This document shows positions 22,058-29,376 of a stretch of DNA of 49,570 nucleotides, piece by piece. This DNA comes from Thermus caliditerrae (lineage in GTDB: Bacteria > Deinococcota > Deinococci > Deinococcales > Thermaceae). The notes below the pieces were generated by a model that searched no databases, had not been told where the DNA came from, and worked only from the letters and a program-made list of their open reading frames with translations. How positions within the stretch are numbered: position 1 is the stretch's first letter; every line of letters begins with the position of its first letter. The stretch lies in the NCBI RefSeq assembly GCF_021462525.1, contig NZ_JAKEDT010000008.1:27493-77062 (forward strand), in the 5' to 3' direction. Both the position numbers and the translations under genes were made by a program.

Positions 22058-23029
22058 TCAGGCCTCCTCGAGGGGCCAGTAGGCGGTGGCCCCAAGCGAC
22101 AAGGAGCTGGGGGGAAAGCCTCCTTGGTAACGGCGCCAGGCCGCCAGGGCCACCATGGCCCCGTTGTCCTGGGAAAGGCCTTTGGGAGGAAAGTACACGG
22201 TAAGCCCCGCCTCCTGGAAGCGAGCCTGCAGGGCCCGGTTGGCGGCCACACCTCCCGCTACCAGAAGCACCCTGTGGCCCGTGTCCTGGGCAGCCCGGAT
22301 GACCACCTGGGCCAGGTGCTCCACCGCCGCCTCCTGAAACCCCCTGGCCAAGGCTGGAGCGGGATGCCCAGCCTCCACCAGCTGCACCGCCTTCGTCTTT
22401 AGGCCGGAGAAGCTGAACTCGTACCCCTTCTGGTCCTTGAGGGGGACGGGGAAGGGCACTTTCTCCCTGGCTTCCTGGGCCAGGCGCTCGATCTCGGGTC
22501 CCCCAGGAAAGCCCAGGCCCAGAAGCCTCGCCACCTTGTCAAAGGCCTCCCCAGCGGCGTCGTCCCGGGTGGCCCCCAGAAGGCGGTACTTTCCCAGGCC
22601 CCGAACCTCAAAGAGGTGGGTGTGCCCTCCCGAGGCCACCAGGGCCAGGAAGGGAGGCTCTAGCCCCTCGGGCCAAGCGGCGGCGATGTGGGCCTCGAGG
22701 TGGTGCACCGCGTTGAAGGGCCGCCCCAGGGCCCAAGCCAGGCCCTTGGCGAAGGTGTAGCCCACCAAAAGGGCCCCGATGAGCCCCGGGCCCCGGGTGG
22801 CGGCGATGAGGGAAAGGTCCTTAGGCCCTATCCCCGCCTCGGCCAGGGCCCTTTCCGCCAGGGGGCGGAGGACCTTCAGGTGCTCGCGGCTCGCCAGCTC
22901 CGGCACCACCCCGCCGTAGACCTCGTGCAAGGCCACCTGGCCCGCCACCAGGTTGACCACCACTTCCCCATCCCGCACCAGGCCCACCCCGGTGTCGTCG
23001 CAGGAGGTGTCTATGCCCAAAATCCACAT
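22058..23029 (-). CDS. tsaD: tRNA threonylcarbamoyltransferase TsaD
   Basis: Catalytic subunit of the t6A37 tRNA modification complex (Kae1/YgjD family). The 323-residue protein starts [18 protein letters not shown]. It has the signature [16 protein letters not shown], metal-binding HHLEAH, phosphate loop SGGHTHLF, and the C-terminal [14 protein letters not shown] with [12 protein letters not shown]. Start ATG 23029 is only two bases after the vapC stop and has GGAAGGA as ribosome-binding site, so translation is probably coupled to the toxin-antitoxin pair. secA lies downstream in the same direction. Confidence 0.97.
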   Translation of the reverse strand: MWILGIDTSCDDTGVGLVRDGEVVVNLVAGQVALHEVYGGVVPELASREHLKVLRPLAERALAEAGIGPKDLSLIAATRGPGLIGALLVGYTFAKGLAWALGRPFNAVHHLEAHIAAAWPEGLEPPFLALVASGGHTHLFEVRGLGKYRLLGATRDDAAGEAFDKVARLLGLGFPGGPEIERLAQEAREKVPFPVPLKDQKGYEFSFSGLKTKAVQLVEAGHPAPALARGFQEAAVEHLAQVVIRAAQDTGHRVLLVAGGVAANRALQARFQEAGLTVYFPPKGLSQDNGAMVALAAWRRYQGGFPPSSLSLGATAYWPLEEA

Positions 23030-23031
23030 GG

Positions 23032-23412
23032 CTATCCTTCCCTCGGATCCAGCACCGGGCCCGGGTAATGGCGGGTATTAGAGCTGACCAAGGTGAGGCC
23101 GTGCACCTCCGCCGCTGCCCATTGCAATAGGTCCGCTAAAGGAGGCCCAGCCCCCTGGACCTTCCTCTCCCAAAAAAGCCTGGCGGCCCGCTCGGCGACC
23201 GCGAAGTCCAAAGGCGCAAAACCCAGCTCCCGGAGAAAGCGGCGCTGGGCCTCCAATCCCCTCTCCGGAACGCCCGCCAACACCTCCGCCACCGTAATGG
23301 GCGTAACCCATAGGGTCGCCCCCTGGGCCAGACTCCCCCGCACCCAGGCCACCACCCGGGGATGGCCCCGAAAGAGGTCAATGATCACCGTGCTGTCCAG
23401 GAGATAACGCAT
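23032..23412 (-). CDS. PIN-domain toxin, VapC-like
   Basis: A 126-residue PIN ribonuclease. Acidic residues expected in the active site are present: D6 in LLDSTVIID, the glutamate in ITVAEVLAG and the aspartate in PPLADLLQWAAA. The final motif is SSNTRHYPG, the usual NTRHF-like ending of VapC proteins. Its start lies 35 bases inside the antitoxin gene. VapC enzymes typically cut tRNA or rRNA. The gene directly abuts tsaD. Confidence 0.9.
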   Translation of the reverse strand: MRYLLDSTVIIDLFRGHPRVVAWVRGSLAQGATLWVTPITVAEVLAGVPERGLEAQRRFLRELGFAPLDFAVAERAARLFWERKVQGAGPPLADLLQWAAAEVHGLTLVSSNTRHYPGPVLDPREG

Positions 23413-23665
23413 CCAAACGGGCCTCCGCTTCCCCTCTCAAAGTCCGGACATAGCCCACCACATCCTCCGGCGTGGCCCAGTGGGGAGCCTCCTCAAAACC
23501 CACGGAACCCGCCACCTCCTCCACCAGGGAAAGAAGCCGCACCCGCTTGAGGTAGTCTTCCAGGGCCTCCGCCACCACCTCGCTTCGCGAACGCCCTTTC
23601 CGCTCCTCGTCCAGGCGCTTTACCAGTTCCTCCGGAAGCCTCAAGTGCACCAGCACCCCGGGCAT
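23378..23665 (-). CDS. Ribbon-helix-helix antitoxin, VapB-like
   Basis: A 95-residue protein. The N-terminus VLVHLRLPEELVKRLDEE then SRSEVVAEALEDYLKR is a ribbon-helix-helix DNA-binding unit. The C-terminal tail (from about residue 55) would wrap the toxin. ATG 23665 is chosen because GGAGGTGA lies five bases upstream. It is the first gene of a vapB-vapC-tsaD run, and autorepression of that whole run is expected from how such pairs work. Confidence 0.88.
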   Translation of the reverse strand: MPGVLVHLRLPEELVKRLDEERKGRSRSEVVAEALEDYLKRVRLLSLVEEVAGSVGFEEAPHWATPEDVVGYVRTLRGEAEARLDALSPGQHGDH

Positions 23666-23681
23666 GGTATCACCTCCTGCT

Positions 23682-23687
23682 ACTCTA
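23682..23687 (-). promoter_or_regulatory. -10 box of vapB-vapC-tsaD
   Basis: TAGAGT is preceded by TGC and followed by a short leader with the ribosome-binding site. TGCTAGAGTAGCA around it is an imperfect palindrome that could be the antitoxin operator. Confidence 0.45.
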
Positions 23688-23709
23688 GCAGATACCCTTA
23701 AGAAGGGAC

Positions 23710-23808
23710 TCCGTATCCGCACGCAAAGGTTGCCCCATCAGCCAAAGCGGCTTGCTCGTGGCCTCTTTGGGGCCCCCGTCGTGGCGCAAGCCGCGACGGG
23801 GTACTTAG
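23710..23808 (+). repeat. CTAAG-family palindromic repeat, copy 4 (best preserved)
   Basis: This 99-base copy ends in TACTTAG. Stem CCCCGTCGTGGC (23774-23785) and GCCGCGACGGGG (23790-23801) closes on GCAA, a GNRA-type tetraloop. Over about 60 bases it differs from the copy at the right window edge by only three changes. The left end CTCCGTATC is a degenerate form of CTAAGTAGC. The right end merges with the -10 box of the next gene. Confidence 0.8.
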
Positions 23809-23811
23809 GCT
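23806..23811 (+). promoter_or_regulatory. -10 box of the vWA gene, partly formed by the repeat end
   Basis: TAGGCT ends seven bases before ATG 23819. Its first three bases are the last bases of the repeat terminus TACTTAG. Confidence 0.5.
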
Positions 23812-23818
23812 AAGGGCA

Positions 23819-25153
23819 ATGCTCTGGCTTCTCCTTCCGGTGCTCCTCCTGGTCTACCTCCTCTACCGAGCGAGGAGGCCCAAGGTGCGCCCCTGGGCCG
23901 GCGTGTGGCTTTGGCAGAGGGGGAGGCGGAGGCGGTTCCGGCCCCGGTTGGACCTGAGGCTTCTTCTCCTTCTCCTGGCCGCCGCCTTGATGGTCCTGGC
24001 CCTCGAGGACCCTCCCCTGGGGCCCTCCCCCATGGTCTTCGTGGTGGACGCCTCCGCCAGCATGGCCGCCCGGGAAGGAGCCAGGACCCGGCTGGACCTG
24101 GCCAAGGAGAGGCTCCTCCCCCTCCTGGAACGGGCCCCGGAGGCGGTCTTGGTGCGGGCCGGGGAAACGCCCCAGGCCTTTGGCCCCGCCCCCGGGGTGG
24201 CCCTGCGGGGGAGGCTTTCGGAGATGGAGGCAGGGGACCGGGAGGCGGACCTGGAGGCGGCCATCGCCCTGGGCCGCAGGCTCCTCAGGGCCCCGGTGGT
24301 GGTGGCCACCGACGGCCCCGCCCCTCCCGGGGTGGAGGGGTATATAGGGGTGGGCACCCCCCAGGAGAACCTGGGCATCGTGGCGGTGGCCCAGGGGTTT
24401 TTGGCCTTGGGGAATAGCGCCAGCCGCCCCCTCGCCGCCCGGGTGGAGGTGGCGGGGGAGGTGCGGGAGGTAAGGGTGCCCCCCCGGGGCTTCGCCCGCC
24501 TCGAGGGCCTCCCCCCAAGCTTTAGCGCCCGCCTCCTGAACGGAGGGGCCTTGGACCTGGACGACGAGGCCGCCTTCGGCCTCCGCCGCCTGGGGGTGGA
24601 CTACCCTCCCCTCCCCGCCCTGGAACGGCTCTTCCGCCTGTTGGGGGCGGCGCCGGGGGCCGAGGTGCGGGTGCGGATCGGGGTGCCGGAGGGAGCCCCG
24701 GAGCGCCCCACCCTCTACCTGGCCCCCACCGGAGGCCCCCCCACCCCCGTCCTCCTCACCGCCCCCCACCCCCTCCTGGAAGGGGTAGCCCTCCTGGGGG
24801 AGAAGCTCCCCCCGCCCCCCAGGCCCCCCGCCCCCTGGCAGGCCCTGGCGGAGGGGGAGGAGGGGGCAGGCCTCCTCTACTTCACGGAAAAAGGGCTTTA
24901 CCTGCCCCCCCTGGAGGCGGTCCAGGAGCGGCCCCTCTTCCCCCTTCTGGTCTACAACTTCCTCAAGCCTTACCGGGAAGTGCGCAGCGGCCTCCTCTCC
25001 CCCGGGGAAACCCTCCTCCCCACCCCGGAGGCCAGCTTCCTGCCCAGAAACCCAGGGGGGGCCGGGCGCTTCCTGGCGCTTTTGGCGGCCCTGGTGCTCC
25101 TTTTGGAGGTCCTCCTCTTCCGTCCCCGAGGCCAGCCCGCCCCCGAGGGATAA
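23819..25153 (+). CDS. von Willebrand A domain membrane protein, BatA-like
   Basis: A 444-residue protein with two N-terminal membrane segments (about residues 2-16 and 43-60), the pattern of BatA/aerotolerance proteins. A vWA domain starts at about residue 72 with the metal-ion-dependent adhesion motif VVDASASM, and VVVATDGPAPPG is the later metal-site loop. A beta-rich middle region follows, and one C-terminal membrane segment (about 415-435) closes the protein. Orientation and partners are unknown. BatA proteins usually sit beside a MoxR ATPase and a DUF58 protein, but neither is here. The DUF1999 gene follows eight bases later. Confidence 0.75.
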   Translation: MLWLLLPVLLLVYLLYRARRPKVRPWAGVWLWQRGRRRRFRPRLDLRLLLLLLAAALMVLALEDPPLGPSPMVFVVDASASMAAREGARTRLDLAKERLLPLLERAPEAVLVRAGETPQAFGPAPGVALRGRLSEMEAGDREADLEAAIALGRRLLRAPVVVATDGPAPPGVEGYIGVGTPQENLGIVAVAQGFLALGNSASRPLAARVEVAGEVREVRVPPRGFARLEGLPPSFSARLLNGGALDLDDEAAFGLRRLGVDYPPLPALERLFRLLGAAPGAEVRVRIGVPEGAPERPTLYLAPTGGPPTPVLLTAPHPLLEGVALLGEKLPPPPRPPAPWQALAEGEEGAGLLYFTEKGLYLPPLEAVQERPLFPLLVYNFLKPYREVRSGLLSPGETLLPTPEASFLPRNPGGAGRFLALLAALVLLLEVLLFRPRGQPAPEG

Positions 25154-25154
25154 T
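25149..25154 (+). promoter_or_regulatory. -10-like box overlapping the vWA gene stop
   Basis: GATAAT includes the TAA stop of the upstream gene and ends six bases before ATG 25161. Confidence 0.4.
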
Positions 25155-25160
25155 GGACCC

Positions 25161-25586
25161 ATGCGCTTCCGTCCCTTTACCGAGCTGGACCTGGACCTCC
25201 TGAACCGGGTGGCGGGAAGCCGCCCCTTGAGCCCTGGCGCCGTGCGCCACTTCGCTCGCACCGGCCACTCCTTCCTGGCCGAGGAGGGGGAGGAGCCCCT
25301 GGGCTTCGCCCTGGCCCAGGCGGTGTGGCAGGGGGAGGCCACCACGGTCCTCATCACCCGCCTCGAGGGCAAGGACCAAGCCACCTTGGAAGGCCTCCTG
25401 GCCGCGGTGGTGAAGAGCGCCTACGACGCCGGGGTCTACGAGGTGGCCCTGCACCTGGACCCCGAGCGCAAGGCGCTGGCCGAGGCCCTAAGGGCCCAGG
25501 GCTTCGCCATCGGCCCCCTGGTCCTGGCGGTGCGGGTCCTGGGAAGCCGGGGAGCGCGGGGGGAGACCCGGGGGGTCTTAGAATAG
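25161..25586 (+). CDS. DUF1999 acetyltransferase-fold protein
   Basis: A 141-residue protein that I recognise as the Thermus DUF1999 family, whose T. thermophilus member (as I recall, TTHA1254) has a solved GNAT-like structure but no known substrate. Visible features are MRFRPFTELDLDLLNRVAG, HSFLAEEGEEPLGFALAQAVW (typical GNAT central strands) and the C-terminal ALRAQGFAIGPLVLAVRVL. It starts eight bases after the vWA gene. Confidence 0.75.
   Translation: MRFRPFTELDLDLLNRVAGSRPLSPGAVRHFARTGHSFLAEEGEEPLGFALAQAVWQGEATTVLITRLEGKDQATLEGLLAAVVKSAYDAGVYEVALHLDPERKALAEALRAQGFAIGPLVLAVRVLGSRGARGETRGVLE
25579..25584 (+). promoter_or_regulatory. -10 box overlapping the DUF1999 stop
   Basis: TAGAAT spans the last codons of DUF1999 (Leu-Glu-stop) and ends six bases before ATG 25591. 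The same TAGAATAGGGGC module recurs before the Uma2 gene. Confidence 0.5.
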
Positions 25587-25590
25587 GGGC

Positions 25591-25800
25591 ATGAACCGCG
25601 TGATGATCGGCATCCGGGGGGAACCCACCCCGGAGGGGATGGAGCGGATCCTGGCCGCCCTAAGGGGCCTGGAAGGGGTGCAGACCGCCCAGGCCACCGG
25701 CCCCGCCCAGCTCCTGGTGGAGTACGACCCCCAGGCCCTCACGGTGATGGACCTCATCCGCACCATCCGGGAGGAGGGCTTCCTAGCGGGCATGCTCTAA
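25591..25800 (+). CDS. Small ferredoxin-fold protein, HMA-like without the metal motif
   Basis: A 69-residue protein with the strand-helix-strand layout of heavy-metal-associated domains: MIGIRGEPTPEGMERILAAL, LEGVQTAQ, LLVEYDPQALTVMDLIRTI and REEGFLAG. The CXXC metal-binding motif is absent: GEPTPEG takes its place. It might bind a different ligand or a protein. Function unknown. Confidence 0.7.
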   Translation: MNRVMIGIRGEPTPEGMERILAALRGLEGVQTAQATGPAQLLVEYDPQALTVMDLIRTIREEGFLAGML

Positions 25801-25803
25801 AGG

Positions 25804-25831
25804 CCCCACCGCGTCCAAGGCCGCGGTGGGG
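25804..25831 (+). terminator. GC hairpin between the HMA-like gene and acyl-CoA dehydrogenase
   Basis: CCCCACCGCG (25804-25813) pairs with CGCGGTGGGG (25822-25831). No T-run follows, so termination efficiency is uncertain. Confidence 0.5.
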
Positions 25832-25845
25832 ATCCTGGGGCAGGG

Positions 25846-25851
25846 TAGACT
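25846..25851 (+). promoter_or_regulatory. -10 box of the acyl-CoA dehydrogenase gene
   Basis: TAGACT lies 17 bases before ATG 25869. A short leader would contain GAGGTG (25859-25864) as ribosome-binding site. Confidence 0.4.
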
Positions 25852-25868
25852 GGTACCCGAGGTGCCCC

Positions 25869-27026
25869 ATGCTGGACTTCTACGCCATAGAAGACCTCCT
25901 CACCCCGGAGGAGAAGGAGATTAGGAAGGCCGCCCGCCGCTTCCTGGAAAAGGAGGCCCTGCCCTATATCCGGGAGTGGTGGGAGGAAGGGGTCTTCCCC
26001 ACCCACCTCATCCCCAGGTTCGCCGAGCTGGGCTTCCTAGGCCCCACCCTGCCCCCGGAGTACGGGGGGGCAGGGGTTTCCAGCGCCGCCTACGGCCTCA
26101 TCGCCTACGAACTGGAAAGGGTGGACTCGGGGCTCAGGAGCTTCGTGAGCGTGCAGAGCTCCTTGGTCATGTACCCCATCTACGCCTTTGGCAGCGAGGA
26201 GCAGAAGCGGGAGTTCCTGCCCAAGCTGGCCCGGGGGGAGATGGTGGGGTGCTTCGGCCTCACCGAGCCCGACGGGGGCTCCGACCCCTACGGCAACATG
26301 AAGACCAAGGCCCGCCGGGAGGGGGACACCTGGGTCCTAAACGGCACCAAGATGTGGATCACCAACGGCAACCTGGCCCAGATCGCCATCGTTTGGGCCA
26401 AGGACGAGGAGGGGCAGGTTCTGGGCTTCATCGTCCCCACCGACACCCCGGGCTTCCAGGCCCGGGAGGTGAAGCACAAGATGAGCCTAAGGGCCTCGGT
26501 CACCAGCGAGCTCATCCTGGAGGAGGTGCGGGTGCCCGAATCCTTGCGCCTGCCCAAGGCGGAAGGCCTAAAAGCCCCCCTCTCCTGCCTCACCCAGGCC
26601 CGCTTCGGCATCGCCTGGGGGGTCCTGGGGGCCTTGGAGGCCGTCTACACCGAGGCGGTGGAGTTCGCCAAAAGCCGCTCCACCTTCGGCGAGCCCATCG
26701 CCAAGAAGCAGCTGGTGCAGGCCAAGCTGGCGGAGATGCTGGCCGACCACACCGAGGGCCTCCTCCTCGCCTGGCGGCTCGCCCGGCTCAAGGATGAAGG
26801 CCAGCTCAAGCCCGCCCAGGTTTCCCTGGCCAAGCGGCAGAACGTGTGGAAGGCCCTAAAAGCCGCCCGCCTGGCCCGGGACATCCTGGGGGGCAGCGGC
26901 ATCACCCTGGAGTACCACGCCATCCGCCACATGCTGAACCTGGAAACCGTCTACACCTACGAGGGCACCCACGACATCCACACCCTGGTCCTGGGGCGGG
27001 AGGCCACGGGGCTGAACGCCCTTTAG
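25869..27026 (+). CDS. Acyl-CoA dehydrogenase, glutaryl-CoA dehydrogenase type
   Basis: FAD-dependent oxidation of an acyl-CoA. The 385-residue sequence matches the glutaryl-CoA dehydrogenase branch: FGLTEPDGGSDP (residues 129-140, flavin site), MWITNG, ARFGIAWGVLGALE, the FGEPIAKKQLVQ segment and the C-terminal YEGTHDIHTLVLGR with the catalytic base E365. Glutaryl-CoA dehydrogenase converts glutaryl-CoA to crotonyl-CoA in lysine and tryptophan breakdown. No other gene of that route is adjacent. holA follows after 15 bases. Confidence 0.9.
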   Translation: MLDFYAIEDLLTPEEKEIRKAARRFLEKEALPYIREWWEEGVFPTHLIPRFAELGFLGPTLPPEYGGAGVSSAAYGLIAYELERVDSGLRSFVSVQSSLVMYPIYAFGSEEQKREFLPKLARGEMVGCFGLTEPDGGSDPYGNMKTKARREGDTWVLNGTKMWITNGNLAQIAIVWAKDEEGQVLGFIVPTDTPGFQAREVKHKMSLRASVTSELILEEVRVPESLRLPKAEGLKAPLSCLTQARFGIAWGVLGALEAVYTEAVEFAKSRSTFGEPIAKKQLVQAKLAEMLADHTEGLLLAWRLARLKDEGQLKPAQVSLAKRQNVWKALKAARLARDILGGSGITLEYHAIRHMLNLETVYTYEGTHDIHTLVLGREATGLNAL

Positions 27027-27041
27027 CGGGAAGCGGCCCCC

Positions 27042-27950
27042 ATGGTCATCGCCTTCACCGGCGACCCCTTTTTGGCCCGGGAGGCCCTCCTGCAAGAGGC
27101 CAGGCTCCAGGGCCTCACCCGCTTCACGGAGCCCACCCCGGAGGTCCTGGCCGAGGCCCTAAGCCCCGGGCTTTTCGGGGGAGGAGGGGCCATGCTGGAC
27201 CTGCGGGAGGTGAGCGACGGGGAGTGGAAAGCGTTGAAGCCCCTTCTGGAAAACGTCCCCGAGGGGGTGGCTGTGCTTATCCTTGATCCTAAGCCCACCA
27301 CCGCCCGGGCCGCCTTCTACCGCACCCGGGAAAGGCGGGACTTCCCCACCCCCAAGGGGAAGGACCTCCTCCGGCACCTGGAAAACCGGGCCAAACGCCT
27401 GGGGCTCAAGCTCCCCGCGGGGGTGGTCCAGTACCTGGCCTCCTTGGAGGGGGATCTCGGTCAGCCGGGAGGCTATCTTGAGGCCCTGGAGCGCGAGCTG
27501 GAGAAGCTCGCCCTCCTCTCCCCGCCCCTCACCCTGGAGAAGGTGGAAAGGGTGGTGGCCCTGAGGCCCCCCGTAAGCGGCTTTGACCTGGTGCGGGCGG
27601 TGCTGGAGGGGGACGCCAAGGAGGCCTTCCGCCGCCTGAAGCGGCTTCGGGAGGAAGGGGAAGAGCCTTTGAAGCTCCTTGGGGCCTTCGCCTGGCAGTT
27701 TGGCCTCCTGGCCCGGGCCTGGATGCTCCTCAGGGAAAACCCCAGGCCCAAGGAGGAGGACCTCGCCCGCCTCGAGGCCCACCCCTACGCGGCCAGGAAG
27801 GCCCTGGAGCTGGCGCGAAGCCTGGACCAGGGAGAGTTGCGTAGGGCGCTGGAGGTGCTGATCGGGGCGGAAACGCGGGCCAAGGCGGGCAAGGACCCCT
27901 GGCTGGCCCTGGAGGGGGCGGTCTTCCACCTCCTGGCCCTCCGTCATTGA
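27042..27950 (+). CDS. holA: DNA polymerase III delta subunit HolA
   Basis: Clamp-loader subunit that opens the beta clamp. The 302-residue protein lacks Walker motifs, as expected for delta. It has an N-terminal FTGDPFLAREALLQEA, the middle VVQYLASLEGDLGQ (the helix-loop typical of delta, where other bacteria have L.GNDL) and the C-terminal helical collar with LLGAFAWQFGLLARAW. Its TGA stop overlaps the -35 box of the tldD promoter. Confidence 0.9.
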   Translation: MVIAFTGDPFLAREALLQEARLQGLTRFTEPTPEVLAEALSPGLFGGGGAMLDLREVSDGEWKALKPLLENVPEGVAVLILDPKPTTARAAFYRTRERRDFPTPKGKDLLRHLENRAKRLGLKLPAGVVQYLASLEGDLGQPGGYLEALERELEKLALLSPPLTLEKVERVVALRPPVSGFDLVRAVLEGDAKEAFRRLKRLREEGEEPLKLLGAFAWQFGLLARAWMLLRENPRPKEEDLARLEAHPYAARKALELARSLDQGELRRALEVLIGAETRAKAGKDPWLALEGAVFHLLALRH

Positions 27951-27975
27951 CCGGGCGGTCAGGCCCCGGTAGAAT
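27947..27975 (+). promoter_or_regulatory. Promoter of tldD-tldE
   Basis: TTGACC (27947-27952), a 17-base spacer and TAGAAT (27970-27975) give the best complete promoter in the window. The -10 ends six bases before ATG 27982, so the message should be leaderless. Confidence 0.75.
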
Positions 27976-27981
27976 GCCCCC

Positions 27982-29376
27982 ATGCTACAGCCGGAACTGG
28001 TGGAAGCCGTGCTGCGGAGGGCCCTCCAGGGCGGGGCCGACTTCGCCGAGGTCTACGCCGAACGCTCCAAAAGGCGGCGGATGACCGTGCGCTCGGGCAA
28101 GCTGGAGGAGGCCATCTCCGGCCTGGACTACGGGGCAGGAATAAGGCTCTTCTTCGGCACCGAGGTGGTCTACGCCTACACCAACGACCTCACCCAAGAA
28201 GGGCTCCTGGAGGCCCTGGAAACCCTCCTCCGGGCCAAAGGGGCCCTGGGGCAGGTGGACGCCCGGGGGGCCGGGGGCCTGGACTTCCGCAAAACCCTCC
28301 CCCAGGGCCTCCACACCCCCAAGGTGCCCCTTTCGGAGAAGGACAAGCGCTTCCGCCTGGAAAGGCTCCTGGAGGCTGAGGCCGGGGCCCGGATCTCCCC
28401 GGAAATCAAGCAGGTGGAGGCCAGCCTCCAGGAATGGGAGCAGGAAGTCCTGATCGCCAACACGGAGGGCACCTGGGCCGAGGAAAAAAGGGTCCGCACC
28501 CGGCTTTTCGTGCTGGCGGTGGCCCAGGAGGGCGCCGAGGTGCAGACCGGGGTGGCCGCCCCCGGCAAGAGCGTGGGCCTGGAGCTCTTCCAGCTCTACC
28601 CGCCAGGGGAGGTGGGGGCCAAGGCCGCCCGCCAGGCCCTCACCAACCTCCGGGCCAAGCCCGCCCCCGCCGGAACCCTGCCCGTGGTGGTGGGAAACGG
28701 CTTCGGCGGGGTCATCTTCCACGAGGCCCTGGGCCACCTCTTGGAGACCACCAGCGTGGCCAAGAAGGCCAGCGTCCTCGCGGACCGGCTGGGGGAGGAG
28801 GTGGCCAGCCCCGCGGTCACCTACATCGACGACGGCACCCTTCCCCACGCCTGGGGCTCCACGGAGGTGGACGACGAGGGCCGCCCCACGGAGCGCACGG
28901 TGCTCATCGAAAGGGGCATCCTCAAAAGCTACATGGTGGACCGCCTGGGCCACCTCCTCACCGGCTACCCCATGACGGGCTCGGGCCGGCGCCAGGACTA
29001 CACCTTCGCCCCCACCTCCCGCATGCGCAACACCTTCATCGCCCCAGGGGACCGGGAGGTGGAGGACCTCATCGCCGGCGTGGAGTTCGGCCTCTACGCC
29101 AAGGAGATGGGGGGCGGCCAGGTGAAGCCGGGCTCGGGCGAGTACAACTTCGCCGTGCAGGAGGGGTACATCATCCGCCACGGGCGCCTGGAAGAACCCG
29201 TGCGCGGGGCCATGCTGGTGGGCAAGGGGCCGGAGACCATCCGGAAGGTGGTGGCGGTGGCGAAGGACTGGGAAAACGCCCCCGGGATGTGCGGAAGCCT
29301 CTCGGGAATGGTGCCCGTGGAGGTGGGCCAGCCCCACGTGCTGGTCTCGGAGATCGTGGTGGGAGGTAGGGCATGA
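27982..29376 (+). CDS. tldD: TldD-family metalloprotease
   Basis: Zinc-dependent protease subunit; TldD-TldE heterodimers cut peptides such as microcin precursors and the CcdA antitoxin. The 464-residue protein has the metal-binding motif H247-E-A-L-G-H251 and the later GMCGSLSG and PVEVGQPHV segments near the C-terminus. It overlaps tldE by four bases (ATGA), consistent with an obligate pair. Confidence 0.95.
   Translation: MLQPELVEAVLRRALQGGADFAEVYAERSKRRRMTVRSGKLEEAISGLDYGAGIRLFFGTEVVYAYTNDLTQEGLLEALETLLRAKGALGQVDARGAGGLDFRKTLPQGLHTPKVPLSEKDKRFRLERLLEAEAGARISPEIKQVEASLQEWEQEVLIANTEGTWAEEKRVRTRLFVLAVAQEGAEVQTGVAAPGKSVGLELFQLYPPGEVGAKAARQALTNLRAKPAPAGTLPVVVGNGFGGVIFHEALGHLLETTSVAKKASVLADRLGEEVASPAVTYIDDGTLPHAWGSTEVDDEGRPTERTVLIERGILKSYMVDRLGHLLTGYPMTGSGRRQDYTFAPTSRMRNTFIAPGDREVEDLIAGVEFGLYAKEMGGGQVKPGSGEYNFAVQEGYIIRHGRLEEPVRGAMLVGKGPETIRKVVAVAKDWENAPGMCGSLSGMVPVEVGQPHVLVSEIVVGGRA

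Noticed and set aside
23719-23780. A peptide encoded on the minus strand of the repeat continuing into the oxidoreductase fragment
   Set aside because: The frame is open through copy 5, but the same sequence occurs between genes elsewhere, so it is repeat DNA; openness alone is not support.
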